A stretch of DNA of 29,843 nucleotides from NCBI GenBank assembly GCA_036733985.1, contig DAIMZM010000017.1:1-29843 (forward strand), read 5' to 3'. Shown piece after piece: positions 23,386 to 29,843 of this stretch. The notes beneath the pieces are model-generated. The model did not search any database. It was not told the DNA's origin and was given only the letters and a program-made list of their open reading frames with translations. Origin of the DNA: DAIMZM01 sp036733985 (lineage in GTDB: Bacteria; Bacillota; Dehalobacteriia; UBA4068). The number at the start of each line of letters is the position of its first letter. Position 1 is the stretch's first letter. Position numbers and translations under genes: made by a program.

Positions 23386-24609
23386 ATGGATAAGAAACGC
23401 GAGCGTTACGATGTGGTGATCATAGGCGGCGGCGCGGCCGGCCTGACGGCGGGGATCTATTGCGGCCGGGCCAGGCTGAAAACGATCATCATTGAAAAAG
23501 CCCTAGTGGGCGGATTGGCCACCTATACCAACGAAATAGAGAACTATCCCGGCTTTCCGGAGGGCCAAACCGGCCTGGGCCTGATGGAGCTTTTCCAGAA
23601 GCAAGCCAAGAAGTTCGGCGTGGATTTCAAGCTGACGGATGTGAAAGCCGCCCGCTTAGACGGGGAAATCAAAGAGGTGGAAACCTTCCGCGTCATTTAT
23701 GAGGCACCGGTGGTGATCGTGGCCAGCGGCGGCAAGCCCCGCCTGACCGGCGCGGAGAACGAAGAGGACTTTTTGTACGACAAGGGCATCTCCTTCTGCG
23801 CCACCTGCGACGCGGCTGCCAATACGGGCAAAACCGTCATGGTGGTGGGCTCCGGCGACGCGGCCATTGAGGAGGGCATGTTCCTCACCAAATTCGCGGA
23901 AAAGGTCATCGTCTCGGTAATGCATGACGAAGGGATCATGGACTGCAATGAGATCGCCAAGGCGGAAGCCCTGGTCAACCCAAAGATGACCTATATCTGG
24001 AACACGGTGGTAGACAGCTTCCAGGGGGACGGCCATCTGGATACCGTGGTGCTGCGCCAGGTGAAAACCAATGAACTGATCCCGGTGAAAGTGGATACCT
24101 GCTTCCTCTTCATCGGCTATTTGCCCAATACCGAGCTGTTCCAGGATGTGCTGAACATGAGCCGGGCCGGCTATCTGATCACCAATGAGCGGATGGAAAC
24201 CAATCTGCCCGGCGTATTCGCCGCCGGCGACGTCCGGGACAAGCTCTTAAAGCAAGTGGCCACCGCTGTGGGGGACGGGGCCATTGCCGGCTGGGGCGCG
24301 GAAAAATACATCGCTGAGAGCGAAGCCTATCAGCGCCAGATCCTCAACGAAGGCCGGCCCTGCCTGGTCTATTTATGGAACGCGGCAGACCCGGCATGCC
24401 GTGGGCTGCTGCCCCTGATCGAGCAGGTGGAGGAAGCCCTGGCCGGGAAGGTCAGCGTCTGCCGGGTGGACGTCTATAAATCCGACGGCATTGCCCGTCG
24501 GCTGGGGATCACGGCGGCCCCTGCCTGCGTCTATATCAATAATAATCAGATTGTCTCCGTGGCCACGGAAAATCTGAACCAGGAAACCATACTCAGCCTT
24601 CTCGGCTAA
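23386..24609 (+). CDS. Thioredoxin reductase-like flavoprotein fused to a thioredoxin-like domain
   Basis: A 407-residue protein. Residues 1-315 follow thioredoxin reductase: FAD loop G-G-G-A-A-G-L-T-A-G, dithiol C-A-T-C-D (Cys138/Cys141), second nucleotide loop G-S-G-D-A-A-I-E-E and C-terminal FAD motif A-A-G-D-V-R-D. The H-R-R motif that reads the 2'-phosphate of NADPH is replaced by M-H-D-E-G (179-183), so NADH or a non-nicotinamide donor is more likely. Residues about 324-407 form a thioredoxin fold with W-N-A-A-D-P-A-C-R (Cys338) and cis-Pro379; the first cysteine of C-G-P-C is replaced by Asp335. Last gene of the yeeE operon. GAGGTAAAGG is the ribosome site. Confidence 0.92.
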   Translation: MDKKRERYDVVIIGGGAAGLTAGIYCGRARLKTIIIEKALVGGLATYTNEIENYPGFPEGQTGLGLMELFQKQAKKFGVDFKLTDVKAARLDGEIKEVETFRVIYEAPVVIVASGGKPRLTGAENEEDFLYDKGISFCATCDAAANTGKTVMVVGSGDAAIEEGMFLTKFAEKVIVSVMHDEGIMDCNEIAKAEALVNPKMTYIWNTVVDSFQGDGHLDTVVLRQVKTNELIPVKVDTCFLFIGYLPNTELFQDVLNMSRAGYLITNERMETNLPGVFAAGDVRDKLLKQVATAVGDGAIAGWGAEKYIAESEAYQRQILNEGRPCLVYLWNAADPACRGLLPLIEQVEEALAGKVSVCRVDVYKSDGIARRLGITAAPACVYINNNQIVSVATENLNQETILSLLG

Positions 24610-24627
24610 ATCCTGCTTTTTTGTCAG

Positions 24628-24661
24628 CACAAAGTCCCCTAAAAGGGGGCTTTGTGTTTTT
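24628..24661 (+). terminator. Intrinsic terminator of the yeeE operon
   Basis: CACAAAGTCCCC (24628-24639) pairs with GGGGGCTTTGTG (24645-24656), with one G-U pair and a five-base loop, followed by TTTTT. It closes the sulfur operon. Confidence 0.85.
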
Positions 24662-24680
24662 CCGGCCCATGTATTATAAT
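24652..24680 (+). promoter_or_regulatory. Candidate promoter for rmlA-pgi-pgm
   Basis: A perfect TATAAT (24675-24680) lies 17 nt after TTGTGT (24652-24657), a poor -35 that is part of the 3' arm of the preceding terminator. Transcription would start near 24687, giving a leader of about 40 nt before rmlA. Confidence 0.5.
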
Positions 24681-24726
24681 TTAGCTGAGAGACAGCGCTT
24701 GTCCAGGCTATTCAGGAGGCTTATTC

Positions 24727-25620
24727 ATGAAAGGCATCATCCTGGCCGGGGGCAAGGGCGCCCGGCTTTATCCCCTGACCATCAGCAACAGCAAGCAGCT
24801 GCTGCCGGTTTATGACAAGCCCATGATCTATTACCCCCTGTCCCTGCTGCTCCAAGCCGGGCTCAAGGAAGTGCTGGTGATCACCGCCCCGGAACCGGCC
24901 CAGGCTTTCCGCCGGCTGCTGGGGGATGGGGAGCGCTTCGGCATCCGCCTCAGCTACCGGGTGCAGCAGCAGCCCCAAGGCATTGCCCAGGCCCTGCTGC
25001 TGGGGGAAGATTTTCTGGCCGGCGATACCTGCTGCCTGATCCTGGGGGATAATCTTTTCCACGGCGGCCCCGGCTTTGCCGGGCAGCTGCGGGCCCTGGC
25101 CCAGCTGCGGGAAGGGGCAACGGTCTTTGCCTACCCAATGGCAGACCCCCGGCCCTTTGGCGTGGTGGAACTGGCGGCGGACGGCCGGGTCCTGTCCCTG
25201 GAAGAAAAACCCGAGCAGCCCAAAGCCAACACAATCGTGCCCGGCCTTTATTTCTATGACCAGACGGCTCCGGCCCTGGCCGGGCAGTTACGGCCCTCCG
25301 GCCGGGGGGAGCTGGAAATCACGGATCTGAACCGGGCTTATCTGGCCCAGGGCCGCCTACGGGCGGAACCCCTGCCGCCGGAACTGCTCTGGTTCGATAC
25401 CGGCACCGCGGAGGCCCTGTTCCAAGCCGCCGCGATGGTGCGCCGGATCCAGCGGGAGGAAAATCGCCTGATCGGCTGTCCGGAAGCGGCGGCTTATGAA
25501 AGCGGCCTGCTGGACAAAGCGGGCCTGGCCGCTGCCGGCCTGGCTCAGCAAAACACCGGCTACGGCCGCTATCTGCTGGCCCTGGCCGGGGCGCTTTCAG
25601 CCAAACCGGCAAATCCATGA
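24727..25620 (+). CDS. rmlA: Glucose-1-phosphate thymidylyltransferase
   Basis: Makes dTDP-glucose from glucose-1-phosphate and dTTP. The 297-residue protein has M-K-G-I-I-L-A-G-G near the N-terminus, S-K-Q-L-L-P-V-Y-D-K-P-M-I-Y-Y-P-L, L-G-D-N-L-F-H-G, E-E-K-P, G-E-L-E-I-T-D-L-N-R and W-F-D-T-G-T. The nucleotide loop reads G-K-G-A-R where G-S-G-T-R is usual, a mild deviation. AGGAGG precedes the start. Its stop sits in an ATGA with a possible start of the next gene. It supplies the substrate of RmlB, encoded about 9 kb upstream. Confidence 0.95.
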   Translation: MKGIILAGGKGARLYPLTISNSKQLLPVYDKPMIYYPLSLLLQAGLKEVLVITAPEPAQAFRRLLGDGERFGIRLSYRVQQQPQGIAQALLLGEDFLAGDTCCLILGDNLFHGGPGFAGQLRALAQLREGATVFAYPMADPRPFGVVELAADGRVLSLEEKPEQPKANTIVPGLYFYDQTAPALAGQLRPSGRGELEITDLNRAYLAQGRLRAEPLPPELLWFDTGTAEALFQAAAMVRRIQREENRLIGCPEAAAYESGLLDKAGLAAAGLAQQNTGYGRYLLALAGALSAKPANP

Positions 25621-25637
25621 ACAAAGGGAGAACCCGC

Positions 25638-26873
25638 ATGCCCTTGCTGACCTATCATTCCCCAGTCCCAACCATCAGCGAAACCGCCCTTTCCCGCTAC
25701 GGGGAAAGCCTGGCCGCCTGCCAGGCCGCCCTTGAGGGGGGCGGCTTGGCTTTTTCCGGCTGGCTGGATCCCAGCCGGGGCCGGACCCAGCTCAGCGCCA
25801 TCAGCCAGGCCGCGGGCCGGATCCGGGAAACCGGCAGCGCCCTGGTTTGCCTGGGGGTGGGCGGCTCTTATCTGGGCCTGAAAGCCGGGGCCCAGCTCCT
25901 GGCCCACCGGGCTAAAGCCCCGGGCGTGCGCCTCTATTTCGGGGGCTGGAATTTATCCGCCCTCTATCATCAGCAATTGCTGGCAGCCCTGGACCAGGAA
26001 GACGGCCTCTCGGTGGTTATCCTCTCCAAGCAGGGGCTGAGCCCGGAGCCGCAAACCGCCTTCCAGCTGCTGAAAGCCTATCTCCGGCAGCGCTATGGCA
26101 GGGGCTGGCAGCAACGGGTCTACGCGGTCACCGCCCCGGGCTCCGGGCCGCTGCGGGAGGAAGGCCTGGCCCAGGGCTATACCCTCTTTGACGCGCCGCC
26201 GGATATCAGCGGCCGCTACAGCGTGCTGACCCCCCTGGCCCTGCTGCCCCTGGCCGCAGGGGGCCTAGATATCCAAGCCCTGCTCCAGGGGGCGGAGCAG
26301 GCGGCGGCGGCGCTGGGCAAGGAAGGGATGGCAACCAATCCCAGCTGGCAGTATGCGGTAGCCGTGCATCATGCCCAGCAGGCCCTGGGCAAAAGCGTGG
26401 AGCTGCTGGCCGTCACCGAACCGGCCATGATGGGCCTGGCCCGCTGGCTGCAGCAGCTTTTTGCCGAAAGCGAAGGCAAGGGGGGCCGGGGCGTTTTCCC
26501 GGTGCCGGTGCTTTATAGCCATGATCTCCACAGCCTGAACCAATTTTTCTGCGCCGGCGCGCCCCTCTTTTTCGAGACTTTGATTTATCCGGAGCAAAGC
26601 CCCCCAGGCCTTGACCTAGGCGGCTTCTTCCCGGAGTATACCCGGCTGAACCAGGCCTTAGAGGAAACCCTGGCGGAAAGCCACGGCTGCCGCATGCCCC
26701 TGAACCGCTTGGCCCTCCGGGGCCTGGATGAGGAAAGCCTGGGCTATGCCTGCTATTTTTTCATGAAGGCGGCGGCCCTCCGCGCCTTACTGCTGGGGGC
26801 CGACCCTTTCAGCCAGCCCGCGGTGGATGCCTGCAAGCTGTCCCTGCTGCAAAAGCTGGGGGCCGAAAGCTGA
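25638..26873 (+). CDS. pgi: Divergent glucose-6-phosphate isomerase
   Basis: Interconverts fructose-6-phosphate and glucose-6-phosphate. Family features in the 411-residue protein: L-G-V-G-G-S-Y-L-G, S-G-R-Y-S-V-L-T, catalytic-Glu segment A-E-S-E-G-K, D-L-H-S-L-N-Q and the C-terminal P-F-S-Q-P-A-V-D-A-C-K with its Lys. Several sites drift: the phosphate loop S-K-S-G-T-T-T-E is S-K-Q-G-L-S-P-E, and the usual H-T-D-G-G-V-P is S-H-G-C-R-M-P, leaving the catalytic His displaced by one residue. The start at 25638 has GGGAG; an ATG at 25617 overlapping the rmlA stop is possible. Activity is likely but not assured. Confidence 0.85.
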   Translation: MPLLTYHSPVPTISETALSRYGESLAACQAALEGGGLAFSGWLDPSRGRTQLSAISQAAGRIRETGSALVCLGVGGSYLGLKAGAQLLAHRAKAPGVRLYFGGWNLSALYHQQLLAALDQEDGLSVVILSKQGLSPEPQTAFQLLKAYLRQRYGRGWQQRVYAVTAPGSGPLREEGLAQGYTLFDAPPDISGRYSVLTPLALLPLAAGGLDIQALLQGAEQAAAALGKEGMATNPSWQYAVAVHHAQQALGKSVELLAVTEPAMMGLARWLQQLFAESEGKGGRGVFPVPVLYSHDLHSLNQFFCAGAPLFFETLIYPEQSPPGLDLGGFFPEYTRLNQALEETLAESHGCRMPLNRLALRGLDEESLGYACYFFMKAAALRALLLGADPFSQPAVDACKLSLLQKLGAES

Positions 26874-28381
26874 TGGCCTGGCGCTTCGGTACTTCCGGCA
26901 TCCGGGCCCGGATGGGGGCGGGGCAAGACCAGCTGAATCCGGCCAGCATCCGCCGGATCAGCCTTGGCGTCAAGGCGGCCCTCTGCCAAACTTATCCCCA
27001 GGGCGGCCGGGTGGTGGTCTGCTATGATAACCGGGCTCAGAGCGCGGATTTCGCCCGGATCGCCAGCCAAACTCTGTCCGGCCAGGGTTTCTCCGTCTAC
27101 CTGGCCCCGGAGCCCGCACCCACGCCCTTTCTCTCTTTTGCCGTCCGCCGGCTTCAGGCCGTGGCCGGCTTGATTATCACCGCCTCCCATAATCCGCCGG
27201 CCGATAACGGCTATAAGCTCTATGGGGCTGAGGGGGCCCAAAGCCGGGATGATTTCAACCGCCTGGTGGAAGCGGCCATCCCCCTTGCCGCCGCCCCTTG
27301 GCCGGAGCCGGGGGAAGCCCCGGCTTACGAATCCATCCCTAAAGAAGTGACCCACGCCTATCTGGCCCTGCTGCGGGACTTAGCCGGCTTTGACCCGGCC
27401 TCCGGCAGACTGCCCCGGGCCGTGTTCACGCCCCTGGCCGGGGCCGCCGGCCCCTTGATGCGGCGCTTGGCAGACCTGGCGCAGCTGCCCCTGGCTTTCG
27501 TGGCGGAAGAAATGGCGCCCCAGGCGGATTTCGCGGGTATTCCGCAGCCAGCGCCGGATCAGCCGGGGGTCTTTCGCCGGGCCCTGGCCCTGGGCCGGGA
27601 GATCCGGGCTGAGCTGCTGCTGGCCACGGACGGGGACGGGGACCGCTGCGGGGCCATGGTGCGGCAGGACGGGGGCTATACCCTGCTCAGCGGGGATGAG
27701 ACCGGCCTGCTGCTGCTGAACTATCTGATCGCTAAAGCCCTGGCCGGGCCGGGGCTGCCCCAGGGCGGCCAGGTGTATCAATCCCTGATCAGCACCCCTT
27801 TGGCCGAAGCCCTGGCCGCTGCCCATGGCCTGGAAACAGTTCAGCTGCCGGTGGGCTTCCGCCATATTGCCCAAAGTCTGGAGGAGAACCCGGACCGCTT
27901 CTTCTTCGGCTTTGAGGAAAGCGGCGGCTACCTGGCCACCGCCGCCCTCCGGGATAAGGACGGCCTGGCCGCGGCCTGCCTGCTGCTGGCAGCGGCTGCC
28001 TTCTACCGCAGCCGGGGCCAAAGCCTGCCCCAGGTTCTAGCCCAGATCCAGGCCCGATACGGCCCTTGCCAGGGCCTGACCAAAACCCTGTTTGCTGGGC
28101 CGGCAGCCGTTAGCCAGGCCATGGCCCGGCTCCGGGCCCAGCCGCCTCCGGCTTTGGCCGGGCTGCCCATCATCAGCCGGATTGATCATGGGCAACTGCG
28201 GGGCCGGGCCTGCTGCGACCTGCTCCGCTACGACTTTCCCCAGGGGCGGCGGCTCTATATCCGCCCCTCCGGCACGGAATCCGGGCTGAAAGCCTATATC
28301 TTCGCTGAGGACAAAGCCGCTTGCAGCCGCCTCTGGCAAGGGGCGGAAGCGCTGCTCAACCAAGAATTAGGCCGGGCCTAG
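26873..28381 (+). CDS. Phosphoglucomutase / phosphohexomutase
   Basis: Alpha-D-phosphohexomutase converting glucose-6-phosphate to glucose-1-phosphate (PgcA-type by context). The 502-residue protein has all four domain signatures: N-terminal F-G-T-S-G-I-R, phosphoserine loop T-A-S-H-N-P (Ser105), metal loop D-G-D-G-D-R, sugar-binding G-F-E-E-S-G-G-Y and phosphate-binding R-P-S-G-T-E. It is somewhat shorter than Bacillus PgcA. The start codon shares one base with the pgi stop (TGATG), so translation is coupled. It provides glucose-1-phosphate for RmlA, the first gene of this operon. Confidence 0.93.
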   Translation: MAWRFGTSGIRARMGAGQDQLNPASIRRISLGVKAALCQTYPQGGRVVVCYDNRAQSADFARIASQTLSGQGFSVYLAPEPAPTPFLSFAVRRLQAVAGLIITASHNPPADNGYKLYGAEGAQSRDDFNRLVEAAIPLAAAPWPEPGEAPAYESIPKEVTHAYLALLRDLAGFDPASGRLPRAVFTPLAGAAGPLMRRLADLAQLPLAFVAEEMAPQADFAGIPQPAPDQPGVFRRALALGREIRAELLLATDGDGDRCGAMVRQDGGYTLLSGDETGLLLLNYLIAKALAGPGLPQGGQVYQSLISTPLAEALAAAHGLETVQLPVGFRHIAQSLEENPDRFFFGFEESGGYLATAALRDKDGLAAACLLLAAAAFYRSRGQSLPQVLAQIQARYGPCQGLTKTLFAGPAAVSQAMARLRAQPPPALAGLPIISRIDHGQLRGRACCDLLRYDFPQGRRLYIRPSGTESGLKAYIFAEDKAACSRLWQGAEALLNQELGRA

Positions 28382-28420
28382 CCCGGCAGGGACATTCCGG
28401 CCAGCCCCCATAAAAACAAC

Positions 28421-28450
28421 AACCCGCCTCTAAACAGAGGCGGGTTTGTC
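28421..28450 (+). terminator. Intrinsic terminator after the phosphoglucomutase gene
   Basis: AACCCGCCTCT (28421-28431), loop AAAC, AGAGGCGGGTT (28436-28446), an 11-pair perfect stem followed by TTGTC. The A-rich upstream side may allow function on the other strand as well. Confidence 0.85.
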
Positions 28451-28665
28451 TTACACCGCCGTACCAATGGCTTGTCTGGGCAAAGGGCTACTTTCAGCAT
28501 ATCGGGCAAGGCGGCGTAAAAAGCCGTGCACCCCACCAGTTCCTGCACGCGGGTGGCCTGGTTGGGCTTGTGGCGGTACCGTTCCCGGCCGAAACCGGTA
28601 TCTTTTTGAGCCGCGTTTTTCATAGCAAGGCATCTAGACCCGGCGGTTGAATTAAAAAGTTTTTC
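28451..28665. other. Stretch without a convincing gene; possible minus-strand remnant
   Basis: The minus strand has an open frame (start about 28623) whose first 58 codons look protein-like (R-E-R-Y-R-H-K-P, V-G-C-T-A-F-Y-A-A-L-P-D). It has no ribosome site, and its 3' end runs through the phosphoglucomutase terminator. It could be a decayed fragment left at the boundary of acquired DNA, or chance. No family was recognised. Confidence 0.25.
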
Positions 28666-28722
28666 TTGACTAACTGCCTATTACTCCCTATAATTACCTT
28701 ATAGGAAATTACAGGGAGTAAT
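28666..28722 (+). promoter_or_regulatory. Consensus promoter overlapped by nested operator dyads
   Basis: TTGACT (28666-28671), a 17-nt spacer and TATAAT (28689-28694) form a near-consensus promoter. An outer perfect dyad ATTACTCCCT/AGGGAGTAAT (28680-28689 and 28713-28722) encloses an inner perfect dyad CCTATAA/TTATAGG (28687-28693 and 28699-28705). The inner pair covers the -10 and the outer right arm contains the ribosome site GGGAG, so a bound repressor would block both. Confidence 0.75.
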
Positions 28723-28724
28723 TT

Positions 28725-29168
28725 ATGTCTAACGAATATTACACCGTAGAGCAGATTTCAAATATGCTGGCCATCCATCCGAAGACCATCCAGCGATATA
28801 TTCGGGAGGGCAAACTGCGCGCATCCAAGATAGGAAAAGGCTGGCGGGTCAGTGGCCACGATTTAAGCGTTTTTGTCGAGAATAACCGTGATGAAAGGCC
28901 CGGTTCGGAAAACCGGCCGGAACGCAGCATCGTCGCCTCGTCGGTTATCGATATTATTGCCTGTGGAAAGGAGGACGCCATCCGCATCATGAATACGCTG
29001 ACAGCCGCCCTGAACTCCAAACCGCCGGAATACGGCCGGTCGTCCATGCAGTCCCAATATATAGAGCGCGAAAATATGGTACGCATTATGCTCTTTGGGA
29101 ACATCCGCTTTATGACAGTGATGATGGACACGATTGCCTCGCTGGCAGAACAAAAGATAAAGGAGTAA
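28725..29168 (+). CDS. Helix-turn-helix (excisionase/MerR-type) regulatory protein
   Basis: A 147-residue protein. Residues 4-52 (Y-Y-T-V-E-Q-I-S-N-M-L-A-I...T-I-Q-R-Y-I-R-E-G-K-L-R-A-S-K-I-G...W-R-V) are a winged helix of the excisionase/HTH_17 type. A polar linker leads to a C-terminal domain (about 68-147) not recognised, possibly for dimerisation or ligand sensing. It starts 2 nt after a strong dyad, suggesting autorepression. It is followed 7 nt later by a hydrolase gene, presumably its target. A+T content is visibly higher than in the preceding genes, consistent with transfer. It may be a dedicated regulator rather than a true excisionase. Confidence 0.85.
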   Translation: MSNEYYTVEQISNMLAIHPKTIQRYIREGKLRASKIGKGWRVSGHDLSVFVENNRDERPGSENRPERSIVASSVIDIIACGKEDAIRIMNTLTAALNSKPPEYGRSSMQSQYIERENMVRIMLFGNIRFMTVMMDTIASLAEQKIKE

Positions 29169-29175
29169 GTTTGAT

Positions 29176-29843
29176 ATGAAAAACAGCGTATTTAAGACCA
29201 AAGAAGGGCGGGATAAGGTTCGGGCCTATTATAACCGCGTTCTTAGCCAGTTCCCATTTGGGCAACGATATGTTGAGACTGCTTTTGGGCAGACGTTTAT
29301 GCTAACAGCCGGTCAGGAGTCAAATCCTCCTGTTATCCTGTTACATGGCTCCTGCAGTAACAGCGCATTCTGGTTTCCTGAAATCATGGCCCTATCCGAT
29401 CATTTCCGGGTTTATGCCGTTGACATTATCGGTGAAGCCGGAAACAGCGAGGAATACCGGCCCGACCTGAACTCGGATGCTTTTGCGCTCTGGATGAAGG
29501 ATGTCCTTAGTGCCCTCGGCCTGAAAAAAACCGTTTTAATCGGCAATTCTCTCGGCGGCTGGATGGCGCTCAAATTCGCAACAGCTTATCCGGAATGCGT
29601 TTCCAAACTGATTCTTATCGCGGCCGCTGGCCTTGCGGAAATTCGCCCACAATTTCTTGACAATGTGGAGCAAGCGCGGCAGGCGGACGGTACGGTACCG
29701 GTGAGCTCGGACATTATCGGAGAGCATAGCATCCCAAAAGAAGTACTGGATTTTATGAATCTGATCGCCGAAAGCTACAACCCGGTTCAGGAATTGCCCG
29801 TATATGCGGATAGAGAATTACTGCGGCTTGACATGCCGGTTCT
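29176..29843 (+). CDS. Alpha/beta hydrolase, 3' end cut by window edge
   Basis: The first 222 codons of an alpha/beta-hydrolase-fold protein. The oxyanion-hole segment is V-I-L-L-H-G-S-C (about 53-60) and the nucleophile elbow is I-G-N-S-L-G-G-W (Ser125); D-I-I-G-E-A-G-N-S follows the third core strand. The catalytic Asp and His lie beyond or near the edge and are not seen. No signal peptide. AGGAG is upstream of the ATG. It forms an operon with the HTH gene; substrate unknown. Confidence 0.9.
   Translation, partial: MKNSVFKTKEGRDKVRAYYNRVLSQFPFGQRYVETAFGQTFMLTAGQESNPPVILLHGSCSNSAFWFPEIMALSDHFRVYAVDIIGEAGNSEEYRPDLNSDAFALWMKDVLSALGLKKTVLIGNSLGGWMALKFATAYPECVSKLILIAAAGLAEIRPQFLDNVEQARQADGTVPVSSDIIGEHSIPKEVLDFMNLIAESYNPVQELPVYADRELLRLDMPV

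Noticed and set aside
28378..28623. 81-codon minus-strand frame as a real gene
   Set aside because: It has no ribosome site and its last 23 codons are the complement of the terminator region. Kept only as a possible remnant in the description of that stretch.
1..29843. CRISPR arrays, tRNA or rRNA genes, insertion sequences, phage genes
   Set aside because: No regular spaced repeats, no tRNA cloverleaf or rRNA-like sequence, and no transposase, integrase or phage structural gene was recognised. The excisionase-type HTH at 28725 is paired with a hydrolase, not with an integrase inside the window.

Overview
The window reads as a G+C-rich bacterial chromosome of the Bacillota (Firmicutes), most likely a Clostridia-type anaerobe. 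The main support is the gene order nnrD-alr-rpiB-comEB-wecB-atpI-atpB-atpE (minus strand), a Firmicutes-style arrangement leading into the F-type ATP synthase operon. Consistent traits are strong AGGAGG ribosome binding sites, several lipoprotein signal peptides, a GerMN lipoprotein and an aldo/keto reductase with a ferredoxin-like tail. Genus cannot be resolved by eye.

Layout. (1) 1-6538, minus strand: start of the ATP synthase operon (atpI, atpB, first codons of atpE), preceded by wecB, comEB, rpiB, alr and nnrD. A 193-bp A+T-rich inverted-repeat element lies between rpiB and comEB. (2) 6655-10693: housekeeping and accessory genes (metallophosphoesterase, DUF378 membrane protein, aldo/keto reductase-ferredoxin, GerMN lipoprotein, ZIP metal transporter). 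(3) 11015-15309, plus strand: a tightly overlapping operon of a variant SLC1-type symporter, a WecE-like sugar aminotransferase, a membrane-anchored GT2 glycosyltransferase and RmlB. (4) 15413-24609: a sulfur-handling block. It holds two exported rhodanese lipoproteins, a GT-C type membrane glycosyltransferase, an ATP-grasp enzyme, a TusA-like protein, a LysR regulator, a YeeE transporter split into two genes with a second TusA between the halves, and a thioredoxin-reductase/thioredoxin-like fusion. (5) 24727-28381: rmlA, a divergent phosphoglucose isomerase and a phosphoglucomutase, translationally coupled. (6) 28640-29843: lower G+C, likely acquired DNA with an autoregulated-looking helix-turn-helix gene and a truncated alpha/beta hydrolase.

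How the genes work together. Regions 3 and 5 together encode fructose-6-P -> glucose-6-P -> glucose-1-P -> dTDP-glucose -> dTDP-4-keto-6-deoxyglucose -> dTDP-4-amino-4,6-dideoxy-hexose. The GT2 enzyme and the GT-C enzyme at 17529 could load that amino sugar on a polyprenyl carrier and transfer it outside the cell, a logic like ArnB/ArnC/ArnT. Region 4 looks like an uptake and relay path for thiosulfate or other sulfane sulfur: exported rhodaneses, split YeeE, TusA carriers, cytoplasmic dithiol flavoprotein. The same TTGCATAA-centred dyad lies exactly 42 nt upstream of the predicted -10 boxes of both the rhodanese operon and the yeeE operon. This suggests that the LysR protein encoded between them controls both.

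All calls come from reading the sequence by eye. No similarity search, structure prediction or base-composition calculation was run.
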